Source: Cordylochernes scorpioides
Taxonomy: Eukaryota; Arthropoda; Arachnida; Pseudoscorpiones; Chernetidae
Reading direction: 5' to 3'
Assembly: GCA_030710605.1 (NCBI GenBank)
Contig: CP092864.1
Location: 137,765,255 to 137,829,254 of the forward strand
Length of the DNA: 64,000 bases
This document shows, in pieces, positions 31,970-41,739 of the stretch (position 1 is the first letter of the stretch; each line of letters begins with the position of its first letter). The translations under genes were made by a program, and so were the position numbers. The notes under the pieces are model-generated. The model searched no databases and was not told the DNA's origin. It saw only the letters and a list, made by a program, of their open reading frames with translations.

Positions 31970-34236
31970 CATCTATCCCCCGATTTACACGGTACTTGTT
32001 TTACACGTTTTCGCTTTTACACGGTTTTCCAAATAAGTTTTTATCGCACTATACTAAATGCTACTGTGATTGAACACATGCGCTGTGTACACATCTCACG
32101 AGGAATCCCGAGCTTATGTGCTGACTTGCTGCACACGCACACTGTGTCTGTATTTCTTTGCATAAAAATTTCGCGAAAATTTTTAATTTTCGATTTACAC
32201 GTTTTTGACGTGACAACGTCTTAAATTAGGTTGCGGCTGGGAGTCACTTATGAAAAAGTGTAACGCCCGGTAACGTTACGATGAGTCACCGAACGAGAGC
32301 GCGCGCAGCGCTAGAGAATTAGGCGCATTGAATCGGCGCATGCTTGTCTCTGTCTTTGTCTTTCTCGAACGTTCTTGGCGTTGGAAAAACAAGAAAGCGT
32401 CATAATACAAGTTCACACGTGTGGTTAAAGTATCGTCAGCTGTGTCTGTAGTGAAAATGTGGAGTGCTTAGATTCGTCATTTACAACAACTACAACAATA
32501 AAGGTAAATAATTGTACACTGATATTTCATTATCGTAAACTATGATTGATTGATTAATTGTTAGATTGACACAAAAGTTGAGAAACTGAGTTTATAGGTT
32601 ATGTCATACTATTGATAAATGTTGATAGTGTTAAGTAAATTATTAGTTTAAAATTAATTAATTAATTAATTATTATTTTACAAATTTTAAATAGTTTCAA
32701 ATTTATTTAGCAAAAATTTGAACCTTCGATCTGAATAAATGTTTTGATTTTCGAATTGATTCTTTAAAATTACAAATATTAAGAAAAGTGGCAGATATAA
32801 GAAAACTTTATTTAAACTGTGTTGAGCAAGAATTTTAACATCTAATATAAGTAAATGTTTTAATTTTCAACTTCATCATTTACAATTACAAATTTTATTT
32901 AATTTCAAATTTATTTAGCAAAAATATGAACCTTCGATCTGAATAAGTGTTTTGATTTTCAAATTGATTCTTTAAAATTAAAAATTCATCCATTCAATTT
33001 CAAATGTTCAACAGGAATCACCACTCTCAAAACAATGGAAACGGTGCCTTCAACTTCCAGTACTTCAATGGAGACGGAGGATATCGTGCCGTCAACGTCT
33101 GCAGTACCTTTCATAACAGAAAAGGACTCTCCATTGGTTTTCAAACATGGCCGAGATGGAAACGACTCACAGACTACTCGAGATATTCGCAATGAATACT
33201 TACGACTTCGTGGACACACTCTAGACACAATTACCAAACAAGCCGTAAAATTCTGTGACGACGCAACCGACGCTGGACAACTTATTGTAACGAACATCAA
33301 CTGTCAAAGTTTAAGTGCCCATGCCGCGGACATTGAAACAGATACAGTGATACCACGATCAGACTATTTAGTATTGACTGAAACGTGGATGCGCGACACT
33401 TGTGAACCAACTCCAATCAAGGGTTATGAGTGCGTATCCAGGGAAAATAATCGACCTAACTCAGATACCAACGCGGCTGGTGGAGTGGCGATCTATCGTA
33501 AATTATCATCGACATCTACGGCGGAAGTGTTCCAAGTTGCGATTACAGACGTAACTCGTGTCATTAAAACCAAGGGTGACATGTGCATGACTGAAGTTAC
33601 TTGCTTCGCCGCTAATACTAGCTTCAAGTTTATACTCGGTGCTGTATATATTCATCCAGGAGCTAGTATGCAGGATATTGGAATGTTACTATGGCAAGGA
33701 CTCGGTCCGTACATTCACAACAGCCAGTACGTGCCACCGTTCGTGCAAATTGATTCTAGTATACCGATTCTTCTGTGTGGTGATTTTAACAAAAACGTAA
33801 AGCCTGACAACTCGTTTCTTAATTACATGAAAAATACGTATAATCTTGATTGCGTATCAAACGTTTCTAAGTCAACTACGTTAAAAGGAACAACTATCGA
33901 CTTGACTTTCGCAAGACACATTACAGCAGAAACACTTCCTTTCATTTCATATTTCTCCTATCATCGTCCTATCCTCAACAAAATCACTCAAATAGGAATT
34001 AGTTAAGTTTAAGTTTACATGTACAATGTTTTAGTAAACAAAATATATTTCTATAGTTAAAATTTGTGCAATTCTTATTTTCATTCAATTCCTTGTTCCT
34101 ATTGTGCAATTTAATTATATTCATATCAATAAATATTCTACCGTTGTCACGTAAAATCTTCGACCGTAAAACCGACTTTACAGGCAACCATTTTTTTCTC
34201 AGGAACGTATCTACCGTGTAAATTGGGGGATAGGTG
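31970..34236 (+). mobile_element. Unclassified TIR transposon carrying an EEP ORF
   Basis: The 25-bp terminal inverted repeats CA(T/C)CTATCCCCC(G/A)ATTTACACGGTA match at 23 of 25 positions. They are flanked by the identical 10-bp direct repeat TATTAACATA (31960-31969 and 34237-34246). Inside are sub-terminal TTTACACG repeats (31983-32026), a GC-richer promoter-like block (32260-32400), a possible 5' UTR intron (donor AAG^GTAAAT at 32503/32504, acceptor AACAG^ at 33014) and one intact ORF. Within the intron, a ~90-bp block (TTTCAAATTTATTTAGCAAA...) is repeated at about 32695 and 32897. A 10-bp duplication would suit a MULE-like element, but no transposase is visible, so the copy may be non-autonomous or the class unknown. 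Confidence 0.65.
33035..34006 (+). CDS. Endonuclease/exonuclease/phosphatase (EEP) domain protein of a transposon
   Basis: 323 residues, intact from ATG to TAA. Residues 1-60 are Ser/Thr/Glu-rich and probably disordered. From about 84 the EEP fold is recognisable: T-N-I-N-C-Q-S-L (86-93), catalytic Glu in L-T-E-T-W (116), G-G-V-A-I-Y (149-154), A-V-Y-I-H-P-G (203-209), L-L-C-G-D-F-N with Asp250 and Asn252, T-T-I-D-L (286-290), and the terminal His in S-Y-H-R-P (310). The usual Asp before that His is Tyr309. EEP domains cut DNA or RNA in non-LTR retrotransposons and some Helitron-like elements. Here there is no reverse transcriptase or helicase beside it; the ORF lies alone within terminal inverted repeats. 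The ATG at 33035 is the first in frame after a possible splice acceptor at 33014. The protein may be a domesticated or captured endonuclease; its role in transposition is inference. Confidence 0.75.
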   Translation: METVPSTSSTSMETEDIVPSTSAVPFITEKDSPLVFKHGRDGNDSQTTRDIRNEYLRLRGHTLDTITKQAVKFCDDATDAGQLIVTNINCQSLSAHAADIETDTVIPRSDYLVLTETWMRDTCEPTPIKGYECVSRENNRPNSDTNAAGGVAIYRKLSSTSTAEVFQVAITDVTRVIKTKGDMCMTEVTCFAANTSFKFILGAVYIHPGASMQDIGMLLWQGLGPYIHNSQYVPPFVQIDSSIPILLCGDFNKNVKPDNSFLNYMKNTYNLDCVSNVSKSTTLKGTTIDLTFARHITAETLPFISYFSYHRPILNKITQIGIS

Positions 34237-34599
34237 TATTAACATATTCAAAAACTTTTCTAATAGATAATAAATTGGTAATTTGTAAAATATTTAGATT
34301 TGTAGTTAACTTTAACATTTTTCATATCAAATTGTATAAATTGATATTTAAAGTAATATCTAAATAGCCCAAAATGTGTAAATATAGTGATTTACAACTA
34401 CAATACAGCATGGTTTCCTTTTCTAAAAATATTTACGTGTAGAAAGGTCGTTTAAAACCCGAAAGCTTGTAAAGTCGTTAAAAGTGTAATAAAGAAACGT
34501 ATCCTCGGAGATTTATATTGGATTAATCTGTCAAATTATATTGACAAACATTTTCAGTTTTTTTTTTCTGATCAGGTTTTAGAGGGAAGAATGTTGTCT

Positions 34600-34870
34600 T
34601 CGTTTGTTAGTGAACCTATCTCTCACGCCTTCTCATTGGACGAATGTGGCCATGTCTGTATATAAGAGGGGACTAAGGGAATGCGAGGGGGGCTCAGAGC
34701 GTGGAGAATTGGTGTGGAGACACGAAAAGTGTTTTTCTACGTGGTTTTTCCGTGTCTGGCTGTCCTCTTCGCATCCCGGTGTCACCCGAGTCCGATCCCT
34801 GCCAACGATACAATAAAGCTAAGTACTGTTTTATTTAATTTAACAAATCGTGAGTTGTTTTTATCTCCCT
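34600..34870 (+). promoter_or_regulatory. LTR-like promoter/polyadenylation segment
   Basis: TCTGTATATAAGAGGGG at 34656-34672 is a good TATA box. AATAAAGC near 34811 and a GT/T-rich stretch after it look like a polyadenylation site about 150 bp downstream. Such close spacing is typical of an LTR R-U5 region. Clear TG...CA ends and a target duplication were not found. Confidence 0.35.
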
Positions 34871-34984
34871 TTTGTTGTTAGTGTTGTGCTCTTGAGTGTA
34901 CGCTTCTCTGTGTATTAAGGTACATGTAATTTAGGTCCTAGCTTATTCCATTTTTGTGTGTTAACCCGCAAAAGTATTAATTTT

Positions 34985-35575
34985 TGTGAAATCTATAATT
35001 AAAAAGGCCTTTTTTCATAGTTTTCTCTCTCTTGTCTGGCCTGGGGAATCTAACCTTTTTTTTTCAACAACCTTGATGGCGTGCAGCACCTTAATACTTT
35101 GCTACAGTACATTTCGGTTTGTCTGCTTGCTAAATCTATTTTGGGGCTCAAAAATCATTCTTTGGTTAGTAGCTCGTAAAACCATATTATCTCTTGGAAA
35201 GAAAGCTCCTATCCCAGATAATAAGGTTGTAATAATAAGTGGTATTATTAATCGAAATTAGTCTATCTGAAAAAGTTGCTATAAAAAAGGTTTTTTCCCT
35301 ATATATACACTCTGGTAAAAGTACACTCATAGACAAAATTTGAGTAAGATTTTCCTTTTTTAGCATGCATATAGCATTTTTAGGCTCGAAAACCATACAC
35401 TTTGGGTAGTAGCCTGTAAAACCATATTTTATATTTTTTCATAGTTTCCTCGAACACCATCACCAAGTATGAACTTTCAAATATACAGACTATACAGAAC
35501 AATACAATAGTTGTAGAAATCAGGTGGATTAAATTGGAAATAATCAATAGGAAGTTTCCTCACATATATCTAGGT
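34985..35575 (+). repeat. ~570-bp repeat, copy 1 of an inverted pair
   Basis: The inverse copy lies at about 41740-42310. Shared blocks include CATAGTTTTCTCTCTCTTGTC, CTTGGAAAGAAAGCTCCTA, GTCTATCTGAAAAAGTTGCT and CAGACTATACAGAACAATAC. No coding domain was recognised. Part of the repeat is internally duplicated (GTAGTAGCCTGTAAAACCATA and GTTAGTAGCTCGTAAAACCATA). Confidence 0.75.
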
Positions 35576-36080
35576 ATTAAAAATAAAAAAGGCATATTCA
35601 GACCAGAAGCACATGTCCTTTTTAGATGGCAGAAGAGGAGAAAGATCTCTTTAAAAATCCTGACTTCAACTGACCCGGTTGATAGACCTCAGCAAGGGTC
35701 CCACTCCAGGGATATGGAGGAACTGTGTCTGTACTCATGTTAGAGTCGGCAGCAAAGGCTTCCATGTTAGGAATGGCCTTAAACTACAGGCAAAGTCAGA
35801 CTTTCACCAAAGTGTGCCTGGATCATGGTGCCATGATCAACGAAAGCTGCACCCTTATACCCCATTCCATGAGATCATGAACTCATGGGATTCGTGTAAT
35901 CTTTACACAAGGGCTAAGAAACAACAACAACAGATGGCAGAGCGCCATATAGTGGAACAGAAATCAACTAAACATTGATTTAGCCTGTTCCCTGATATTT
36001 GGCCAACCCATCTTCTTGATAAATCGAGAAAAGCCATCCACGAACGCGTTTCGCGCTTGTCAGCGTGGAGCAAGCTGTAC
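35573..36080 (+). repeat. R200 dispersed repeat, split by an insertion
   Basis: The left piece (AAAAAAGGCATATTCAGACC...TTTTTAGATGGCAGA) and the right piece (AGATGGCAGAGCGCCATAT...CGCGTTTCGCGC) join into one copy when 35634-35931 plus one target duplication is removed. The undisturbed join is present in the inverse copy at 50715-50745. Confidence 0.8.
35634..35931 (+). mobile_element. 298-bp retroposed insert with (AAC)n tail
   Basis: It lies between exact 10-bp duplications AGATGGCAGA (35624-35633 and 35932-35941) and ends AAACAACAACAACAG. It resembles a 5'-truncated non-LTR or SINE insertion. The open frame through it (35679-35978) has no recognised domain. Confidence 0.7.
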
Positions 36081-37530
36081 CACCGTAACTGTGATTTTTG
36101 GTCCCAGAGGCTTCTTGAGAAACCAAGAAATGGGTATTTAAGGCCTAACTTGCATAAATACGCTTAACATGTGAAAAAAATAATAGAAAAAAAAGGTCAG
36201 GTTTTGTTATTAAAAATGAAAAAGGCATATCCTGTCCAAAAGCACATGTGTTTTTAAGGTATAGATGGAAATTTTACCAGAAGGATCTATCTATCTTTAA
36301 CGATCATTTTATTCGCGATTGAACGTTGTGGCCCACTGTATGTATTACATCCCAAACACGACGTCAGCCATCTTGAGCTCGATGTACCATCTCGGCGACC
36401 GTTAAGACAGTGAGTTCCTTTGATTGGTCCACGAAGCGTGTCGGTGGGCATCCTGGTATGTATCACCCAGACATCTTTCCGGCCAGTATGGTGTACTCCA
36501 TTTCCATGTGTCGCGCGATGTTGGGGGATATTTGATCTGAGACAAAGGTCATCTCTCTCTAGTCAAAATAGACATCAAAGCTATAACATCTTTGACAGAT
36601 TGTGAGGATTCCATTGAATCCCTTGTGAATTTCATGTATTAAAGTCTGTCCTAGGCTGACGAGGGCCATTAGTCCGAAACCATGGTCTCTAGGTGGACAC
36701 TTCTTAGTTTGCCAAAGCTGGTGTTTTGGCTTTATCACTTACACGAGACCGCTAGTTTGCGGCGACGGTCAATAGATGACGTCTAGCTTTGACGTCTATT
36801 TTGACGGGAGAGGCGACCTTTGTTTTTATCTATAGGTATATTTCTACAGTTCAAAAAGCTGATTTACATAGTTTTCTTGGAATACCTTTACCAAATTTAT
36901 CTCTTATACTAACCTATCATCCCAAATACAATATAAAGCAGTATTTTCGATTAAACTGGCGAAACCGCTGGTAGGGTTCACCACTGATGAGTCAGGCCTT
37001 CTTAAGATATTCTCTATCGCAGGAAGAACGGTAGCAACACATATCCATATATGCGTATCCATAGATCGTAAATTTTCATAAAACATGTGAGAACTGTAGG
37101 AAAAATTTAAATAAGCAACTCAAAATAACTTACCTTTTTCAAACACGTACACGAAGACACTTTTTCTTATTTGAATAATACAAGAATATAACCCCAAAAT
37201 AATTTATTGATAAAAAAAATATATATTTTTTATTAGATGATAACATATCAATTTGTAGTAAAGTTATCTAATCTTACAAGACACGTGATATGATTTGCAT
37301 ATTTATAATATGATAAGGAATTTAACAAAAGATAATCTTTTATTTGGCTATGATTTTATGCTATCTATGATATTACGAAATATTAGAGTGAAAGGGGATT
37401 TATGTAATACATTTTGTTCATTCTTGACCGTGGAGTGTTATAGTGGACATAGTTGAATCTTGAGTATTTCTTGTGGCTCCTGAGTTCTCTAAAACACCAT
37501 ACAGTAGTTAGTCAGTTAGCTTTTTTATTT
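36081..37530. other. Repeat-derived intergenic DNA, no gene seen
   Basis: 36215-36260 is an R200 fragment. 36740-36830 (TTTGCGGCGACGGTCAATAG...GACGTCTATTTTGACGGG) is inverse to 41126-41190. 36945-37080 is an inverse fragment of the foldback-core family (TTAAACTGGCGAAACCGCTG...CACTGATGAGTC). The moderately GC-rich part 36310-36700 is unassigned. Confidence 0.45.
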
Positions 37531-37534
37531 GCTT

Positions 37535-38321
37535 ATCCCAAGTACACGTGGTACAGGCCATGATAATCATTATAGGTAGTTAGCGACTGCTTTTACTGTA
37601 AGTACACCTCATGTCTTACACGTGTTAAAAACAGTTCGACTTTGTACTTACAAATGAGTCAGTGATTTACTACAGTCACATTTTTTTTTACTTATCCCTA
37701 GTACACGTGGTACAGGCCATGATAATCATGGTGGGTAGTTAGCGACTGCTTTTACTGTAAGTACACCTCATGTCTTACACGTGTTAAAAACAGTTCGACT
37801 TTGTACTTACAAATGAGTCAATCAGTGATTTACTACAGTCACATTTTTTTTTTTTGCTTATCCCTAGTACACGTGGTACAGGCCATGATAATCATGGTGG
37901 GTAGTTAGCGACTGCTTTTACTGTAAGTACACCTCATGTCTTACACGTGTTAAAAACAGTTCGACTTTGTACTTACAAATGAGTCAATCAGTGATTTACT
38001 ACAGTCACAATTTTTTTTTTTTTTTTGCTTATCCCTAGTACACGTGGTACAGGCCATGATAATCATGGTGGGTAGTTAGCGACTGCTTTTACTATAAGCG
38101 CACCACATGTATACACATGTGAAAAGTAGTTCGACTTTGCACTTACAAATGTGCCAGAGCCCCGTTTGGTTACTTGCACTCGCTGGTGGGGTTGGAATTT
38201 TGCAAGAATCGGGGGCCATTGGAGCATTTTTTTTAAACAGAAAAAGTGTCCAATGCGGGATTCGAACCCGGGTCCTAGTGGTTGAAAACCAAACGGTTTA
38301 ACCAGCCTTCCACCGACCCCC
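37535..38321 (-). mobile_element. tRNA-derived SINE plus three tandem copies of its 3' end
   Basis: A complete SINE (5' end at 38321, B box at ~38256-38266, poly-A side at ~38020) is followed by three truncated 3' segments near 37535, 37691 and 37856. Each reads GCTTATCCCTAGTACACGTGG...ACAGTTCGACTTTGTACTTAC. All share the same flank (TCAATCAGTGATTTACTACAG), so the array arose by tandem duplication of SINE end plus flank, not by four separate insertions. Confidence 0.8.
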
Positions 38322-38620
38322 AGAGTCAATCATTGATATACTACAGTCCCAATGAATATATATAGTTGAACCTATACAAAAGGAAGCTTTTTAACATTTG
38401 CTAAGTGTACGTAGTTCCATATTTACATTGTATGTGTACATTATAATCTATGTAAATAGCAAATGGTCCTGTCATTTTGCCTCATTCTTTTTGAATGTCT
38501 GAATAGCCACTGAAATTAATGAAGATATCAATTGATTCCTGCATGGCTGATTAAAATAGATATTAAAAGTGTATTAAACTATCAATTCATTGATTCCTGC
38601 ATGGCTATATATAAAACATA

Positions 38621-38781
38621 CAGTTAAACCTGTCTATAACGCCCCCTCTTGGGACTCACCAAAATAGGGTGTTATAGACAGGTCACTTTTAAAGTGAAAT
38701 TTTTACATTTTATTGTTTAAAATCGGACGCTATAGAGAGGAAGGCGCTATTTAGAGGGGGCGCTATAGACAGGTTTAACTG
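38621..38781. repeat. TA-flanked MITE (CAGTTAAACCTG family), 161 bp
   Basis: Starts CAGTTAAACCTGTCTATAAC and ends CTATAGACAGGTTTAACTG, next to TA. Slightly shorter than the copies at 27674 and 46254. Confidence 0.85.
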
Positions 38782-38999
38782 TATTTGAAACATTAATTTA
38801 CATATCAATTAAAACAATAAGCTAAGAAAAAGAACACCAAACAAAAACTGAGAAAAAAAAAAACAAGAAAAATTTTACGGAAAACAAAATCGTGAGGAAC
38901 AACACAATTCGGAAAAGAAAAACATCTCAAACCTTGGATTACGTATCACAAGATACTATCTTAGTAAATACGCTTTGTTTTACTTCTCTCAAGTATAAA

Positions 39000-39190
39000 T
39001 TGTACAGGCCATGATAATCATGGTGGATAGTTAGCAACGGTTTTTACTGTAAGTGCACCACATGTCTACACAAATAGAAAGCATTTCGACTTTTGCACTT
39101 ACAATTATGCCTAAGGCCTAATTGGTTACTTAGCAACACTAACACTGGTAGAGTTGAACTTTTGTAAAATTTAGAGGCCATCGAAAAAAA
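39000..39190 (-). mobile_element. Degenerate SINE copy
   Basis: TACAGGCCATGATAATCATGG...AAGCATTTCGACTTTTGCAC...GGTTACTTAGCAACACTAACAC follows the SINE consensus, with many substitutions and a lost 5' tRNA region. Confidence 0.65.
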
Positions 39191-39194
39191 AAAA

Positions 39195-39430
39195 CCTCCG
39201 CTCAATTCAAACCTCCGTAGATATGTTAAAGCACTAAATAAGACAAATCTGTATATGTTCTGCGGAGGAGAAATTCAAGACTCAAAACATCTACTTCTGG
39301 AATGCCCAATTTTTCGGAATTATAGGGAAATAAAATTTGTGGCATCAGACAGCTACATGAATTCGTAGATGAGAACATATAAAAAGTTTAATCATTTTTG
39401 TAGGTATATATACAACTATCTTTTGAACTG
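39195..39430 (+). pseudogene. Non-LTR retrotransposon ORF2 C-terminal scrap
   Basis: Translation near 39245-39330 gives N-L-Y-M-F-C-G-G-E-I-Q-D-S-K-H-L-L-L-E-C-P-I-F, the C/H zinc-type signature at the end of Jockey/R1-like ORF2 proteins. Only about 80 residues survive. Confidence 0.6.
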
Positions 39431-39752
39431 GGAAAGAGAGGGAAGGAAATTTTGAGAGAATTGCTTTTGTATGTGTTTGTCTTTTTTCTCCTTGTATATA
39501 GCCAATTTGTTATGATGTTAGAAATGTATTGACGTAAATATCCCTGAGTTTGGGATATCGTGTTATAGGATGTTAATATAGTTAATCGATGTATATATAT
39601 ATATCATGACCCGGGTTGTTATTTTTAAGAGGCATTATATAAAGTTAGTTTTCAACTGAATATAGCCATTAGTTTTTTAAAGTAAAAAAGGTAAAAAAAA
39701 AATAGAGAAAATTCTTTTAGATTATGTACTTACCCGGAGTGTGTATGTTGTC

Positions 39753-40748
39753 TTACAATTCCACCTGACGGAGGAGATTAGTGGTCTGTCTTGAGAAAAA
39801 TCTTCCATTTTCAAATTTGAGCATGTATGCCTTTCCATCCTTATTTACAGCGTTGACTTGATCTCTCGATTTAAAGACTGCAATGCAGGGACTAGTAGAT
39901 TCCAAGGTGAACTTGACGTAAGACCAAAGAGTATTCCAGAAGAACATAGATCGTTGATTAAGAGCTTTATCACGAATAGCAAAAACATGTATAGTTTGTC
40001 TGGTACTTGTAACGGCCAAAAAGTCTGAATCTGGACTGAAAGACAAACTAGTAATCGTCCCCGGCCACATTCCACGGTAGAGTTCAACAGTCTTCATTCT
40101 GCTAGATGTTCTGTAGATACGAATGGTAGTTCCACCTTCCCCTGCTATAGCTAGAATTTCACCTTCCCAGTTTAAAGCTACAAATCCAATTGGACCAACG
40201 CTATTCTTAACTTCTCCATGAATAGCTCCCATATTCAAATCGTAGAGGACAACTTTTCCTAAAGTTTTCGATGGATATGCAAGAAATTGATTTTCTGCCT
40301 CAGGATTCAATGTAACAGCACATATCCCGGTAGCACAAGATACATTAGAGATAACTTTGTGTGGCGTAAGACAAGGAAGAAGATACTCAATGATTTCATT
40401 ACTTGTAACAACAAATACAGAATTCTGTCTACCGATTATATTCGTAATATCGTTATCCAATTGGATATGACGAACTAATTCTCCTGTAATGAGATTCCAT
40501 AGGAATAAGGTACGTTTAGGATTGTCATGGTGAATGCCTTCACCTACAAAGAGGACATGATCCTTCCTATTAATCTCAACAACGTCAAGCAAAGTGACCT
40601 GCCCACAATGATGGAATGATACTGAGCTAAGTTGGTTAAAAGTATCGGTACTATAAATTTTTATCCCTTCTTCATCAACATACCCAAATGCTCGATCACC
40701 TTTCTTGTTTAACCCAAATATTTCAAACCTTTTTGGATAAAAAGTCAT
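39753..40748 (-). CDS. PROPPIN family WD-repeat protein (WIPI/ATG18-like), intronless
   Basis: 331 residues, a normal length for WIPI3/WIPI4-type proteins, starting at the only upstream ATG and ending TAA. PROPPINs are seven-bladed beta-propellers that bind PI3P and PI(3,5)P2 on autophagic and endosomal membranes. Blade motifs include L-F-L-W-N-L (81-86), V-V-L-Y-D-L (166-171), I-R-I-Y-R-T (209-214), S-L-S-F-S-P-D-S-D-F-L-A-V (234-246) and T-I-H-V-F-A (252-257). The lipid-binding F/L-R-R-G motif is present as L-Y-R-G (223-226), so the first Arg is Tyr while the second Arg and Gly remain. The whole frame is in one exon, unlike typical animal WIPI genes, which suggests a retrocopy that stayed open. 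A strong donor (CCGG^GTAAGT, ~39738) lies just after the stop and could start a 3' UTR intron. An inverted repeat pair (34985-35575, 41740-42310) flanks it. Exact paralog is uncertain. Confidence 0.85.
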   Translation of the reverse strand: MTFYPKRFEIFGLNKKGDRAFGYVDEEGIKIYSTDTFNQLSSVSFHHCGQVTLLDVVEINRKDHVLFVGEGIHHDNPKRTLFLWNLITGELVRHIQLDNDITNIIGRQNSVFVVTSNEIIEYLLPCLTPHKVISNVSCATGICAVTLNPEAENQFLAYPSKTLGKVVLYDLNMGAIHGEVKNSVGPIGFVALNWEGEILAIAGEGGTTIRIYRTSSRMKTVELYRGMWPGTITSLSFSPDSDFLAVTSTRQTIHVFAIRDKALNQRSMFFWNTLWSYVKFTLESTSPCIAVFKSRDQVNAVNKDGKAYMLKFENGRFFSRQTTNLLRQVEL

Positions 40749-41259
40749 TTTTACTCGAGTTTAGAACGAAATTTTGGTTAAGAGTTTTCAAAATGACTAC
40801 TTTTTTTTTGTTTTGTCAACCTATAAATTGAACTAAAATTTTGAATAGTCATTCTAATCTCTTATCAAATGTATTCTGTTGCATTAATATATCATAGAAA
40901 TATATATATATATATTTAATAAAATACATTTATAAATTATAAATTCTATAGAAAATATTTATTTGATAATATAGTACCTCCCTGTAAAGGACAACACCTA
41001 ATTGCAGAGCCAAAATGTCCTTTAGAGAGAGGTGTCCTTTTACCAGAGAGTTACTAAATAGTAAAAATGGCAATTTTGCAAATTAAAATCTCTATACTTA
41101 TATATCTAAAAAGACAAAGATCACACCTATCCCGTCAAAACAAACGTCAAATTCAGACGCTATCTATTGACCGTCGCCGCAAACTAACGGACTCGGGTCG
41201 GTGACAGAACCACAACACCAGCAAGGAGAGGTGACCTTGGTCTTTTTAGATCAATATCC
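40749..41259. other. Upstream region of the PROPPIN gene and repeat pieces
   Basis: No clear TATA box was identified on the minus strand. 40976-41090 is a partial inverse copy of the CAGT-ended MITE (CTCCCTGTAAAGGACA...AGAGAGGTGTCCTTTTACC). 41126-41190 is inverse to 36740-36830. Confidence 0.45.
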
Positions 41260-41735
41260 TCCCGGCAAAATTTCCAACTATATATTACAATATAATACAC
41301 TGCGGCCTGTGATTGTAAAGCGATACTTGAAGTTACACCGCATGAGTTTCTTTTCAACGAAAAATAAATATTTTATCTCAAAGTGAAATATCGATCATTT
41401 CTATCCTTTTTGGATGAGGTATGAAAGGGTAAATTATAAAGAGTAATGACGAACGGAAAAATAAAAGTGTCCAGGGATGGAAATCGAACCCACAATGTTC
41501 CGCTTACCGGGCAGATGCCATGTCGACTAGGCTACCCTGGACGTATTTCTCCGTTCGTAAATGATAATAAAGTAACTTATAATACAATATAATACACTGC
41601 GGCCTGTTGTTGTAAAACGATACTTGAACGATAGAAAAAAACGATAGAAATGATCGATATTTCACCTTGAGATAAAATATTTATTTTTCGTTGAAAAGAA
41701 ACTCATGCGGTGTAGCTTCAAGTATCGTTATACTT
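41260..41735. repeat. Foldback element with internal tRNA-like sequence
   Basis: CGATACTTGAAGTTACACCGCATGAG...AAATATTTTATCTC on the left is inverse to GAGATAAAATATTTATTTT...CTCATGCGGTGTAGCTTC on the right. A direct duplication (ATAATACAATATAATACACTGCGGCC at 41288 and 41579) adds a second copy of the left end. It carries the tRNA-like sequence at 41469-41541. Confidence 0.7.
41469..41541 (-). tRNA. tRNA-Thr (GGT)-like sequence in foldback element
   Basis: Acceptor TCCAGGG/CCCTGGA, D stem GCC/GGC, anticodon stem TCTGC/GCGGA and T arm TTCGATT are all present. The loop CCGGTAA gives anticodon GGT, but position 33 is C instead of the universal T. A weak TTTT follows on the minus strand. It probably derives from a tRNA carried by the repeat and is not a host tRNA gene. 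Confidence 0.45.
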
Positions 41736-41739
41736 ATAT

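Noticed and set aside
31970..34236. Reading the EEP ORF as a host nuclease or as the 5' end of a non-LTR retrotransposon
   Set aside because: No reverse transcriptase frame follows, and inverted termini with a 10-bp duplication enclose the ORF. The transposon reading fits better, though a genome search is needed.
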